Origin: Sphingobium herbicidovorans
GTDB lineage: Bacteria; Pseudomonadota; Alphaproteobacteria; Sphingomonadales; Sphingomonadaceae
Assembly (NCBI RefSeq): GCF_002080435.1
Contig: NZ_CP020538.1
Coordinates: forward strand, 1,488,001 to 1,552,000
Length of the DNA: 64,000 nucleotides
Reading direction: 5' to 3'
Part shown: positions 34,876-43,786 of the stretch, piece after piece
Layout of the letters: each line of letters starts with the position of its first letter
How positions within the stretch are numbered: position 1 is the stretch's first letter
Made by a program: the position numbers and the translations under genes
Notes under the pieces: generated by a model
Database searches by the model: none
What the model was told of the DNA's origin: nothing
Seen by the model: the letters and a program-made list of their open reading frames with translations, nothing else

Positions 34876-36201
34876 TTGGGATTGCGAGCGGCGAAGCAGA
34901 GCATACCGGAGCATAGTGGTACCCCGCGCGACCGGCTAATGGCGGCTGCGGAGGCGCTGTTCCTGCGAAACGGCCTCGTCAGAACGAGTGTTGATGCAAT
35001 CGTCGCCGCTGCGAGGACGAGCAAGCGCGATTTCTACAAGCATTTTAGGGATCGACAGGGGATCTTCCTCGAGATCGCTCAGCAATCGCTAATGGTGCCC
35101 AACACGCAGATGGATGCGATCCGGCAGACAATTGAACAAGATGTCCATAAGCTTGCATTCAGCAGTGGCGACATTCAACGGTTCCTGCATATGTCCGCCC
35201 GGTTCATCTACGATATGCATCTGGATGCGCAGAGCCTAGGTCTCTTCCGGGCCGCCTTAGCCGCCTCGATGCTGCACCCCGAAGTATCTGGGGCCGTGTA
35301 CCGCGCGAGATCACGGACGTTGGTGGCAAGCTACCTTGAAGACCATCGGGAGGACCACCGCCTCACATTCGACGACGCTCATCTGGCCGCCATCAGGTTC
35401 GGTCATCTTGCCACTGATGGGTTACGATTCATGCTGGGAGCGGATCCACTCTCGTCGGAAGAACGAGAGAAATTAGCGTGGGAGGTTTCTGGTCTCTTCT
35501 TGGACGGGCATGCCGCGCCTCGGTTTCGCGCGGGGGATGAACTATCCAGGGTTGACCTCAGCGGCGACCCCACTCCGTCCGACGCTAAGCCGCGGCGCAT
35601 TATCGAAGCATTCGCGGATACACGCCTTTCTCCTGCAGTATGGGACCGGATGCTTGACACGGCCTGGGCAGAGTTCGGAGCGCACGGTTATGATGACACA
35701 AGTTTGGGTGTGGTTGCGCAGAAGGCGGGTGTCTCGAGAAACGCACTCTATCGACAATATGGGTCAAAGGAGAACCTCTTCCTTGCAAGCGCAGGCAGGG
35801 TCGTCGATCGGGTTTATGGAGGCTTTACTGTGCCCCAGGGACAATGCGGGCAGGTACACGAGGCCTTGATTGAACTAGCTTTGCAACTACTTCAGCGGTT
35901 TCTAATTCCGGAGAACCTAGACTTACACAGACAGCTGCTAATCCACGCTGGGCAAAGACCTGGAATGACAAGTAGAATATACGGCTATCTCACCGACACT
36001 GTGCTCAAGGCTCTCTCACCAGTGTTCAAGCGCTTGGGCGATCTGGTGATCAAGCAGGAAGTAGCCGCTCGGGCACCCTGGCGCTTTTTCGTGCTTGCGA
36101 GCTTTGGGACGCGGTTTATCTTCGTTCCGCCAGAACATCGCGAACAGCGTGAACTCGCAACAGAGGCAGTTTACCAGTTCCTGTACGGGTGTCGAAGATG
36201 A
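34876..36201 (+). CDS. Tandem double-TetR-domain regulator
   Basis: This protein of 441 residues (TTG start; an ATG at 34939 would begin inside the first HTH domain) contains two TetR units. The first has DRLMAAAEALFLRNGLVRTS and VDAIVAAARTSKRDFYKHFR (residues about 18-60). The second has MLDTAWAEFGAHGYDDTSLG and VVAQKAGVSRNALYRQYGSK (residues about 260-305). Each is followed by helical ligand-binding sequence. Single TetR proteins dimerise, so this chain may act as a pseudo-dimer with two non-identical halves. It is divergent from the sulfatase with the GGTACA palindrome between, and probably represses it. Confidence 0.82.
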   Translation: MGLRAAKQSIPEHSGTPRDRLMAAAEALFLRNGLVRTSVDAIVAAARTSKRDFYKHFRDRQGIFLEIAQQSLMVPNTQMDAIRQTIEQDVHKLAFSSGDIQRFLHMSARFIYDMHLDAQSLGLFRAALAASMLHPEVSGAVYRARSRTLVASYLEDHREDHRLTFDDAHLAAIRFGHLATDGLRFMLGADPLSSEEREKLAWEVSGLFLDGHAAPRFRAGDELSRVDLSGDPTPSDAKPRRIIEAFADTRLSPAVWDRMLDTAWAEFGAHGYDDTSLGVVAQKAGVSRNALYRQYGSKENLFLASAGRVVDRVYGGFTVPQGQCGQVHEALIELALQLLQRFLIPENLDLHRQLLIHAGQRPGMTSRIYGYLTDTVLKALSPVFKRLGDLVIKQEVAARAPWRFFVLASFGTRFIFVPPEHREQRELATEAVYQFLYGCRR

Positions 36202-36233
36202 CGATCGCGCGCTCAAAGAAGCGGGCACTTCTG

Positions 36234-36772
36234 TTAGAGCGGTTTTCGACCGCTTTGAATCGATGAGGGATTCCTTTGCGGGCTGATTTGTGATTCAGAA
36301 TCTGTGCTGGTGAAGGAGGCCAGCGTGGATGGGTCACCCTCTCTCTATGGATTTGCGCGTCCGGCTTCTGGCAGCGGTTGATGGCGGGCTGAGTTGCCGA
36401 GCGGCGGCGGTGCGGTTTGGTGTGGCGCCATCGACGGCGATCCGTTGGCATGCGCAGAGGCGCGAGACGGGTGCCTTTGCTTCCAAGCCGCAAGGTGGCG
36501 ACATGCGATCCCGCCGAGTGGAGGAGCGAGCGGCCGACATTCTGGCCTTATGGGAGGCGCGCAAGGACATCTCGCTCGAAGAGCTGCGCATTGCCTTGGC
36601 CGAAGCGGGTCTGACGGTATCGGTTGCCGGGCTGCACCGCTTCTTCGCGCGGCGGGGCATGACGCGCAAAAAAAGACTGGGCATGCCATCGAGCAAGACC
36701 GCCCCGACGTCCTGAGGCAGCGCCACGACTGGTTCGAGAGCCAGGTCGATCTGGAACCGGAACGCTTGGTGT
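36234..36772 (+). mobile_element. IS630-family element, truncated remnant
   Basis: The element begins at a TA (36234-36235), the usual IS630 target, just behind the double-TetR stop, with the terminal hairpin AGCGGTtttcgACCGCT. It carries the 5' part of the transposase (36329-36783) and is cut off at 36772 by the IS3 element. The remainder of the transposase is not found on the other side of the IS3, so the right half is deleted. Confidence 0.8.
36329..36715 (+). CDS. IS630 transposase, N-terminal frame
   Basis: This frame of 128 residues encodes the helix-turn-helix part: MDLRVRLLAAVDGGLSCRAA, FGVAPSTAIRWHAQRRET and SLEELRIALAEAGLTVSVAG. Seven A at 36668-36674 followed by G (A-AAA-AAG) is a likely -1 frameshift site. 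In the -1 frame the family sequence continues as KKTGHAIEQDRPDVLRQRHD and ESQVDLEPERLVLDL up to 36783. The catalytic DDE part is missing because of the IS3 insertion/deletion, so it is inactive. Confidence 0.85.
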   Translation: MGHPLSMDLRVRLLAAVDGGLSCRAAAVRFGVAPSTAIRWHAQRRETGAFASKPQGGDMRSRRVEERAADILALWEARKDISLEELRIALAEAGLTVSVAGLHRFFARRGMTRKKRLGMPSSKTAPTS

Positions 36773-36837
36773 TGGACTTGTAACGGTTTTGTGCCGGTCA
36801 CTTGAGAGTTTAAGGCTCGTTCAAGGAGACCGACGAG

Positions 36838-37110
36838 ATGATGAAGCATAGTGAAGAGTTCAAGCAGGAGGCTGTGCGCATTGCGCTGACCAGCGGGTTG
36901 TCGCGCGGACGCGTCGCGTCAGATTTGGGTGTCGGCAAGTCGACGCTGAACAAATGGGTTTCGCATTATCGTCCATCGGACCTGGTGGCAGCGCCGCAGG
37001 CAGATCTGGCACGAGAGAATGAACGGCTTCGCTTTGAGAACCGCGTGCTTCGGGAGGAGAGGGAAATCCTAAAAAAGGCGACTCAGTTCTTCGCGAGCCA
37101 AAGGCCGTGA
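36838..37110 (+). CDS. IS3 transposase OrfA
   Basis: This protein of 90 residues has an HTH (HSEEFKQEAVRIALTSGLSR, VASDLGVGKSTLNKWVSHYR) and then a leucine-zipper-like stretch (ARENERLRFENRVLREEREI). The slippery sequence A-AAA-AAG at 37071-37077 near its end allows -1 frameshifting into orfB to make the OrfAB transposase. It looks intact. Confidence 0.93.
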   Translation: MMKHSEEFKQEAVRIALTSGLSRGRVASDLGVGKSTLNKWVSHYRPSDLVAAPQADLARENERLRFENRVLREEREILKKATQFFASQRP

Positions 37111-37964
37111 GGTTCGCCTTTGTGCACAGCTGGCGGCATCGTTGGCCGGTGGAGCTGATGTGCCGTGTCCTTCAGGTGAGCGAGCGCGGTTATCGTTCCT
37201 GGCGCTCGCGTCCAGTAAGTCATCGGGAGCGGACAGACATGAGGGTGCTGGCCCATATTCGGGAACAATATAGCCTCAGCCTTGGCAGCTACGGTCGTCC
37301 AAGGATGACGATGGAACTCAAGGAGGCGGGCCTTGATGTTGGTGAGCGTCGGGTCGGCCGCCTCATGCGGATCAACGGGATCAAGCCGGTCCGCACACGC
37401 AAACACAAGGTGACGACGGACAGCCACCATCGCTTGGGTGTCGCAGCGAACTGGTTGGATGGCGACTTTGCCGCCGATGCGCCAAATTGCAAATGGGCTG
37501 GCGACATCACCTATGTCTGGACATCGGAAGGCTGGCTCTACCTTGCCGTCATCCTCGACCTGCACAGCCGCCGTGTCGTTGGCTGGGCTGTCAGCGATAG
37601 GATGAAGAAGGATCTGGCGATCCGGGCATTGGATATGGCGGTGCGCCTGCGCAATCCGCCGCATGGCTGCATTTTTCATTCCGATCGCGGCAGCCAATAT
37701 TGCTCCTATGACTACCAAAAGAAGCTGCAGGCCTACGGCCTGCGTCCATCCATGAGCGGCAAAGGCAATTGTTACGACAACTCCGCCGTCGAGACATTCT
37801 TCAAATCCCTGAAGGCGGAAATGATCTGGCGGCAGAGCTGGCCAACCCGGCGGCAAGCAGAGGCCGCCATCTTTCAGTACATCAATGGCTTCTACAACTC
37901 ACGGCGGCGCCATTCATATCTGGGCGGGATCAGCCCAATCGCCTTTGAGGCCAAGGTGGCATAA
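37107..37964 (+). CDS. IS3 transposase OrfB (DDE integrase domain)
   Basis: This protein of 285 residues starts at a GTG overlapping the orfA stop (GTGA). DDE residues are seen in CKWAGDITYVWTSEGWLYLA (first Asp), IFHSDRGSQYCS (second Asp) and NSAVETFFKSLKAE (Glu). It joins with OrfA through -1 frameshifting to form the active transposase. Complete and probably functional. Confidence 0.93.
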   Translation: MRFAFVHSWRHRWPVELMCRVLQVSERGYRSWRSRPVSHRERTDMRVLAHIREQYSLSLGSYGRPRMTMELKEAGLDVGERRVGRLMRINGIKPVRTRKHKVTTDSHHRLGVAANWLDGDFAADAPNCKWAGDITYVWTSEGWLYLAVILDLHSRRVVGWAVSDRMKKDLAIRALDMAVRLRNPPHGCIFHSDRGSQYCSYDYQKKLQAYGLRPSMSGKGNCYDNSAVETFFKSLKAEMIWRQSWPTRRQAEAAIFQYINGFYNSRRRHSYLGGISPIAFEAKVA

Positions 37965-38177
37965 TGAGATAGGTGACCGGCGCAAAACCGTTACAAGTCC
38001 ATGCCATGGACCGCCGTGGCCTGAGAACACCGGTCACCCAGAACCGGCATTTGACGGGCCTGTCTACGCCCACCCGAGCAAAGGTCTCATTACTCGCTCC
38101 TAGGTCGTGACGGTACGCTTGTAGGAAGCAAAACGGGTGAACGGCATTGAGTTGCCGCCGCCCTGTCTTCAGGCGGC

Positions 38178-39185
38178 TTAATCTCGCGTGACAGAGGTGG
38201 CGGGTATCCACAGCACTTGCGCCAGCGGATCCGGTTCGTTGGCAAGAGTGCGCGCAGCCTGACGAATGGCCTTGGGCACCTCTCCCGAAAACCGTTGAAA
38301 GGCGCGCCGCATGCGCTCCGTTTTTCCAAACCCGGCGGCTTCTGCTACAAATTCGATCGAGGCGGCGCCGGTTGTCAGCATTGCACGCGCAGCCTCGAGG
38401 CGCATACGTTCAACAGCCTTCGCGGGCGTCACTCCGGTCTCCTCACGAAAAAGCCGGGCGAATGTGCGGGGGCTCATGCTCATCTTCTCCGCCAGCAGAT
38501 CGACGGACATGGGTTTCGCGACATTCGCCCGCATCCACATGCGCAACGCATCGAACCGCTTGGACGCACAACCAGTCGCCTGGAGCCACGAAGGCTCGAC
38601 GTGACCCTCTGCGGTGCGGGTATGAACAAACATTTCGTGCATTACCGCCCGAGCGGCGTCCGGGCCAAGATCGTCCTGGATGAGCGCGATGGCCATTTCG
38701 ATACCTGCGCTTATTCCTGCGGAGGTCCAGTATTTGTCCTCGCGGAGGAACACAGCATTTCGATCAACGACGACCTTGGGATAGCGGCGCGCAAAATCAT
38801 CGATCCAGCCCCAATGCGTCGTGGCGCGGATCCCGTCTAGAAGCCCGGCCTCGGCAAGCGCGTAGGATCCTACGCATACGGATGCTACGCGTTTCGCAGT
38901 GGAAGCTTCGCGCGCCAGCCACTGGGCAACCGCAGAAATGCTGTCCATGTCCCCCAACCCATATCCACCGGACACAATCACGGTGTCGAAAGGGCCAGAG
39001 CCGAAGGCCTCTGCCTCAAGTGAAACGCCGGCGCTACTCCTGACAACGCCGCTTGTAGGTGCGCAAAGAGTAAGGACATATGCGCCAGGCGAGACCAGAT
39101 TAGCAAAGTCAAAGGCTGCAATAGGTCCCGCCACATCCATGAGCTGGAAGCGCGGAAAAATTGCGAACGCGACCAGCCGCGTCAT
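38178..39185 (-). CDS. GlxA-type transcriptional regulator (DJ-1/PfpI plus AraC HTH)
   Basis: This protein of 335 residues starts with a DJ-1/PfpI-like domain: FAIFPRFQLMDVAGPIAAFD, then IVSGGYGLGDM, and the nucleophile-elbow segment KRVASVCVGSYALAEAGLLD containing Cys. The C-terminal AraC-type HTH follows (SVDLLAEKMSMSPRTFARLF, AVERMRLEAARAMLTTG, EFVAEAAGFGKTERMRRAFQ). It is divergent from the sterol-desaturase-like gene with about 220 bases between and probably controls it and the esterase. Confidence 0.92.
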   Translation of the reverse strand: MTRLVAFAIFPRFQLMDVAGPIAAFDFANLVSPGAYVLTLCAPTSGVVRSSAGVSLEAEAFGSGPFDTVIVSGGYGLGDMDSISAVAQWLAREASTAKRVASVCVGSYALAEAGLLDGIRATTHWGWIDDFARRYPKVVVDRNAVFLREDKYWTSAGISAGIEMAIALIQDDLGPDAARAVMHEMFVHTRTAEGHVEPSWLQATGCASKRFDALRMWMRANVAKPMSVDLLAEKMSMSPRTFARLFREETGVTPAKAVERMRLEAARAMLTTGAASIEFVAEAAGFGKTERMRRAFQRFSGEVPKAIRQAARTLANEPDPLAQVLWIPATSVTRD

Positions 39186-39404
39186 GGCAGAAAGAGAGGG
39201 ATTATTGTCATTGATGGTGATCCTCTACTTTGGCATTCAGACATAAGGGATCCCATTAACCTGAAGCATAGACATCATACAGTGCATCGGGCGAGCTCGC
39301 AAATGCTGCCGAAATTTGCCGAACGAGGCCGATCATAGACGACTTGTAAGTTTTCATCGAAAAGAGCGCATCAAGACGCCTGCAAAAATATGGGGAGGAG
39401 GCGA

Positions 39405-40238
39405 ATGCCCTTATTGCTGATCGGGGGTGCCATGGTCGGATGGTTCTGCCTGATGATCTATCTGGGCCACCGCTATCCCGTCGTGAAGATACCTGCCAAG
39501 GCGTATCTGACCAATGCGCTGGCCGCCGTGGCTGCGGGCCTGATTGGAATACCGCTTGCATATATCACTGGCGCAGCCGCGATCTGGGCGTCGCAGGCGA
39601 CTGGCCTACAACTAAATCTCATCCATCCGGATCGGATTGGGTTGGGCCTGCCTGTGGTGGACGAGGCACTTCGCATTCTAGCGATGATCCTTGTGCCTTT
39701 GGCAGTCTATGATTTCTGGCTCGCATTCTCTCACCGCTTGGAGCACCATGTTCCAGCGCTCTGGGACATCCATCAGGTTCATCATTCGGACCGCTGGATG
39801 AACCCGCTAACGGTGTTCCGGGACAATTTCCTCCAGATCCAGTGGCGCAGCTTCTTCTCGATGCTGACAATCGGCCTGTTCGTCGATCTGAATTTCAAGG
39901 AAGGCGGACAGGCCGCGGTCTATTCTCAACTGTTCCTTTTCGCCTGGGCTGCCCTTTGTCATTCGAATATTCGCGTGGAATTGCCGTGGCTGGAAGGGAT
40001 TCTGGTCACGCCGCAATACCACCGGATCCACCATTCTACTCAAGCTGAACATATCGATAAGAATTTTGCCGATGTGTTTCCATTATTCGACATGCTGTTC
40101 GGCAGCTATGTTCGGCCGAGAAAGGGTGAATTCCCGGAGACCGGGCTGGCGTCGGGAGAAGCCATCGACGGGATCGGCGGGGTAATTTTCGCTCCCTTCC
40201 GTTCCTGGCTCAAGCGTCTGCGGCTCCGCTTCCGCTAG
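39405..40238 (+). CDS. Sterol desaturase/fatty acid hydroxylase-family protein
   Basis: This membrane protein of 277 residues has the three histidine boxes of the di-iron hydroxylase family: HRLEHH, then HQVHH, then HRIHH further on with an Asn-Phe-Ala motif (KNFADVFPLFDMLFG). Several hydrophobic helices span residues 5-110 and 150-185. GGGGAGGAGG lies 4 bases before the ATG at 39405, which decides against the ATG at 39390. It is an inner-membrane O2-dependent hydroxylase or desaturase. The substrate could be a lipid, carotenoid or sterol. Confidence 0.9.
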   Translation: MPLLLIGGAMVGWFCLMIYLGHRYPVVKIPAKAYLTNALAAVAAGLIGIPLAYITGAAAIWASQATGLQLNLIHPDRIGLGLPVVDEALRILAMILVPLAVYDFWLAFSHRLEHHVPALWDIHQVHHSDRWMNPLTVFRDNFLQIQWRSFFSMLTIGLFVDLNFKEGGQAAVYSQLFLFAWAALCHSNIRVELPWLEGILVTPQYHRIHHSTQAEHIDKNFADVFPLFDMLFGSYVRPRKGEFPETGLASGEAIDGIGGVIFAPFRSWLKRLRLRFR

Positions 40239-40316
40239 AGTTTCGGCCAAACCCATCATCACATAGCTGGCTAAGATGCGCCCCCTCGCATCTATAGCTA
40301 CAATTAGGAGTAAGCG

Positions 40317-41387
40317 ATGCGCATCACGGCAGTTCTGCTCGGTATGAGCCTAACACTGTCGTCCTTGGCAGTGGCCCAGGACCGACCAAATCCGATCTCT
40401 CCCGATCGCACCGTCACCGTGCCGAGGTTCCGACTGCCGCCGTCTGTCTACCTGAGCCGGGAGGCTCGCGAGCGCATGGCGAAACGACCCGCCGACACCG
40501 GCGCTGCTCTCGACAGCATCGCTAGGGGCGGCTCTGAGGTCGCGCGGCGGATCCGCAATGGACAAGACAAGGTCGCCCTCGCACGCTCTGCTGAGATGGG
40601 CAGGCGCTACGGCGTGACGATTGAAGCGACTGAGATCGCAGGCATCAAAGGCTATTGGGTTCGTCCCGAGAAGGTCGCTCCTGCCAATAAAGGCAAGGTG
40701 TTGGTCAATTTGCCGGGCGGGGGCTTCGTGGTCAGTGCGCCCGGCGCTGGCGCCATAGCAGAAGCCGCGCCGTTGGCAGGAATGGCCGGGATAGCCATAC
40801 TGACGATCTCGTACAGCCAGGCACCGGAAGCGAGATTTCCTGCGGCGAGCCGCGATGTCGCTGCCGTCTATCGTGAGCTCCTCAAGACCCATAAGGCGAG
40901 GAATATCGGCTTCTTCGGCGGCTCTGCTGGTGGGCTGCTGACGGCGCAATCGCTCGCCTGGTTTCAAAAGGAGAGCTTGCCCACGCCTGGCGCGGCCGGC
41001 GTCCTTTGCGCTTCGGCTGACGCTCGCTGGGCGGGCGATGCCTGGTACTGGTTCAAGCCGCTGCAGGGTCTCACCGCACCGCCAACACTGGATGAGCGCT
41101 TCTATTATGGGGATCATGATCTCTCCGATCCGCTTATGTCCCCGATAGAGTCCAGCGAAGTGTTGAAGCGTTTTCCGCCCACGCTCCTTATCACCGCCAC
41201 CCGGGCGGGAGAGTTGAGCGCGGCGGTGAATACCCATCGCTTGCTCGTCAAAGCAGGGGTTGAGGCGGATCTGCATGTCTGGGATGGTTTAAATCATTGC
41301 TTTTATACGGACGATAAGATCCCAGAATCGCGAGAGGCATTTGGCGTCATGGCGCGCTTCTTCACGCGGCACCTTGGCAGCAGGTAG
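40317..41387 (+). CDS. Secreted alpha/beta-hydrolase (HSL-type esterase)
   Basis: This protein of 356 residues has a signal peptide (ITAVLLGMSLTLSSLAVAQ). The oxyanion-hole motif is Pro-Gly-Gly-Gly (NLPGGGF, residues 131-137) in place of His-Gly-Gly-Gly, the nucleophile elbow is Gly-Gly-Ser-Ala-Gly (Ser203), and the Asp/His part is VWDGLNHCFYTD near the end. It follows the desaturase-like gene by 78 bases with TTAGGAG before the ATG. It probably hydrolyses an ester in the periplasm. Confidence 0.88.
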   Translation: MRITAVLLGMSLTLSSLAVAQDRPNPISPDRTVTVPRFRLPPSVYLSREARERMAKRPADTGAALDSIARGGSEVARRIRNGQDKVALARSAEMGRRYGVTIEATEIAGIKGYWVRPEKVAPANKGKVLVNLPGGGFVVSAPGAGAIAEAAPLAGMAGIAILTISYSQAPEARFPAASRDVAAVYRELLKTHKARNIGFFGGSAGGLLTAQSLAWFQKESLPTPGAAGVLCASADARWAGDAWYWFKPLQGLTAPPTLDERFYYGDHDLSDPLMSPIESSEVLKRFPPTLLITATRAGELSAAVNTHRLLVKAGVEADLHVWDGLNHCFYTDDKIPESREAFGVMARFFTRHLGSR

Positions 41388-41550
41388 ACGGCTGAAGTCT
41401 GGAGCACGAATTGAGCAGCCTCTCGAGCCGTCTTCTTCTGCTACGAAATGGAGGCGTGCAACGCGAGATACGATCACAACAGTTATGCAATGAGTGACCG
41501 CGGACTGTTACCAACGCAAACCGCCGCAGCTAACACATCAGGGGGATTCT

Positions 41551-42432
41551 ATGTCGGTTTCGAAAAGGGCAACTGTCTTCCTCATTCTGACCTTCGTCCT
41601 GAGCTGGAGTCCGATAATTTTCGCTTCGATTGGCGGCCACCGGGACATTTCATCGGCGCCCTTTTCCTTCTTTATCGCTCTTTTCGGACCTGTTGTAGCG
41701 GCTGTGATTTGTTCCCTCGCTTTTGAGAAGGGCCACCGGCTAAACGCGCTTGGGCTTCGTCTTCGGATCAGTGTCTGGCTTATTCTGGCACCCGTGATTG
41801 CAGTCGCCCTAGCAGTTATGAACATTGCCATCACTGCTTCACTTTCGACGCATGAGCTTGCCGGCCTCGATGGCATGGCGAGACAGTTTGCGGATTTGCG
41901 TCATCAAGATTATTCAGATCCTCGATCTTATCTCCTCGTGATGGCGAGCTTCACCGGGCTGACTTTTCTCGGCAACTCCGTACTCTACACCTTCACGGAG
42001 GAAGTCGGCTGGCGTGGCTACCTTTACCATCTATGGCGGCCATTCGGCTTTTGGCGAAGCTCGATTGCTACTGGCCTTGTCTGGGGCATTTGGCACTGGC
42101 CCATGATCTATTTGTTCGGTCTGAATTATCCCGACCACCGCGCTCTCGGCCTGGCGATCTTCCCTATTTCCACAATTTTGTTTGCCGTCATCCTGACGCT
42201 TGTGCGTGACCGTGCCGGCTCTGTGCTGGCGCCAGGCATACTGCACGCTGGTGTCAACAGCCTAGCTTTGATCGTACTGGTCGTGCTGGACCATCCGACA
42301 TATCCATGGGATGCGGTCGGCATAGGCTACTTGGCAGCCTTAGCGGCGGGGGCACTGGTGACTGCGGCTTTCCAGCAGGCAAAGCCGCAATCGTTCGTCC
42401 GCCACCGCTGCTGGACGACACAGCCCAGATGA
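41551..42432 (+). CDS. CPBP-family intramembrane metalloprotease
   Basis: This protein of 293 residues has about eight hydrophobic helices. The Abi/CAAX protease motifs are Glu-Glu-x3-Arg (FTEEVGWRGYLYHLW, E150, E151, R155), His in ATGLVWGIWHWPM (H182), and the later HAGVNSLALI. CPBP proteins process prenylated proteins in eukaryotes, and bacteriocin immunity or other membrane proteins in bacteria. The ATG at 41551 follows GGGGGA; the open frame extends further upstream without a ribosome site. Confidence 0.88.
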   Translation: MSVSKRATVFLILTFVLSWSPIIFASIGGHRDISSAPFSFFIALFGPVVAAVICSLAFEKGHRLNALGLRLRISVWLILAPVIAVALAVMNIAITASLSTHELAGLDGMARQFADLRHQDYSDPRSYLLVMASFTGLTFLGNSVLYTFTEEVGWRGYLYHLWRPFGFWRSSIATGLVWGIWHWPMIYLFGLNYPDHRALGLAIFPISTILFAVILTLVRDRAGSVLAPGILHAGVNSLALIVLVVLDHPTYPWDAVGIGYLAALAAGALVTAAFQQAKPQSFVRHRCWTTQPR

Positions 42433-42535
42433 AAGATGCTCGGCCTACGTCGACCAAACCTCGCCATTCAGAGTGGGAGGCTTGAAGGGCAGCTTGTGCC
42501 AATTCAAGCCGTTCCAGAACATCCATCTGCCACCC

Positions 42536-43786
42536 TCAGCCCCTAAACTTTGGTGCCTTTTCAAAGTCGGCCTTGCCGAAGGGTGTGTCCGTGAAGAGGT
42601 AGCCGTAGTAGAAATTGCGCAGGCGCTTGTGGAAGTGCCGGATCCGGTCCTGATAGGCGAGTTGCGCTTGCATGTCCGTTTCGGCGAGCCGAGCGAGTAA
42701 TGTCTGCACTCCGACGGGCGGCAACAGCCAGCCGACGCTGTGAGCCGCCGCATCACGCGCCTCAATCCCGCGGCGATAGGCTGCGACCTTGCCCGCGACG
42801 CTTTCATCCCCGACCTGATGAAAGGCGAGATACCATTTATAGTGAAAGGCGGCGGTCAGCGGCGGACTGTCCCTCCATTCGGGATGGTGCGCATAGAAGG
42901 CGCGCATCGTGTCCTCGCGCGGGATATCCCAGGCGCGGTTGACCGCTTCACGTTGGGCGAGCGTCAGTTCCACGCCTTGGCCGACCGGAATGGCCTGGTT
43001 GATAGCCACATGGGCGACTGTCGGCAGGATCAGCGTCAGCACGAGCCATAAGCCCGCCAGCGTCGCTGCATTGGCAACCGACGACCAGCGCAGCCGGGCG
43101 ATCAGCAACGTCACACTTATCCAAAAGGCGAGATAAAGCACCACCATCCCCAACACCGCCAGCAACGTGACGCCCGGCACCTGGGACAAGATCGCGCCAA
43201 TCGCCAGCGGCACTGCCAGCGCCAAGAACAGCAGTCCGCCGCGCAGCAGAACCCGGCGCGCCCATAGATGCCGCCCCGACCCGGCGATCGCGTCCAGCAT
43301 GCGCAGGCGGCCAGCTTCCCGTTCACCCGACACCAGATCGTGGAACAACGCAATCACGAACAGCGGTGTCAGATAGACCAGCACGAAGGCGAAATCGAAG
43401 CGGCCCGGCAGGGCGAGTTCGGGATTGAACGCCTCTCCGTCATAGAGTTGCGCCTCCAGCCCGAGCGCGCGGATCCGCAGGATATAGGGCGCAACATCGC
43501 GCAGGCCGAGCGCGGCGAAGGCCAGCGGCGCGGGCGCATCCCATGTCGCGTGAAAGCTGTAATAGGCCGCGCTGCCTGCGTCCTTCGACTTGTCCACCCA
43601 TGCGGCGATGCTGGCGATATCCTGCGCCTGTTGGGGCTGGATGCGGGCGATGACATCGCGTTGGCGGGTGACCTCCGCCATACCCGCCGCCACGGCGGCG
43701 ATGGAGAGCAAAGCGACTAGAAGCAGCGCCAGCACCGCCATGCGCGATCGAAGCAGCAGGCGCAGTTCATAAGCGACCAGTGTCAT
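42536..43786 (-). CDS. ABC-2 type permease (DUF3526-like), second subunit
   Basis: This membrane protein of 416 residues has an N-terminal helix (MAVLALLLVALLSIAAVAAG), then a periplasmic domain of about 130 residues, then several TM helices (FAFVLVYLTPLFVIALFHDL with GEREAGRLRMLDAIAGSG, the typical ABC-2 cytoplasmic loop). Its ATG overlaps the stop of the other permease (43783-43786). With that protein and the ATPase it forms a heterodimeric exporter. The large periplasmic domains recall DUF3526 permeases. Confidence 0.85.
   Translation of the reverse strand: MTLVAYELRLLLRSRMAVLALLLVALLSIAAVAAGMAEVTRQRDVIARIQPQQAQDIASIAAWVDKSKDAGSAAYYSFHATWDAPAPLAFAALGLRDVAPYILRIRALGLEAQLYDGEAFNPELALPGRFDFAFVLVYLTPLFVIALFHDLVSGEREAGRLRMLDAIAGSGRHLWARRVLLRGGLLFLALAVPLAIGAILSQVPGVTLLAVLGMVVLYLAFWISVTLLIARLRWSSVANAATLAGLWLVLTLILPTVAHVAINQAIPVGQGVELTLAQREAVNRAWDIPREDTMRAFYAHHPEWRDSPPLTAAFHYKWYLAFHQVGDESVAGKVAAYRRGIEARDAAAHSVGWLLPPVGVQTLLARLAETDMQAQLAYQDRIRHFHKRLRNFYYGYLFTDTPFGKADFEKAPKFRG

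Larger units (their letters stand above)
36773..38001 (+). mobile_element. IS3-family insertion sequence, complete
   Basis: The element is about 1229 bases with inverted terminal repeats of about 29 bases (left 36773-36801, right 37973-38001), starting TGGACTTGTAACGGTTTTG and differing at very few positions. It contains orfA and orfB in the usual overlapping arrangement. The bases just outside (GTGT on the left, TGCC on the right) do not form a direct repeat, so no target duplication is visible. Confidence 0.9.

Noticed and set aside
38002-38177. Possible IS630 right half behind the IS3 element
   Set aside because: Translated in six frames it shows none of the IS630 DDE motifs, so the element's right half is considered deleted.
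42445-42535. Tail of an open frame (WMFWNGLNWHKLPFKPPT) behind the ABC permease
   Set aside because: It is off-frame to the permease gene and short, without recognisable family; probably chance.
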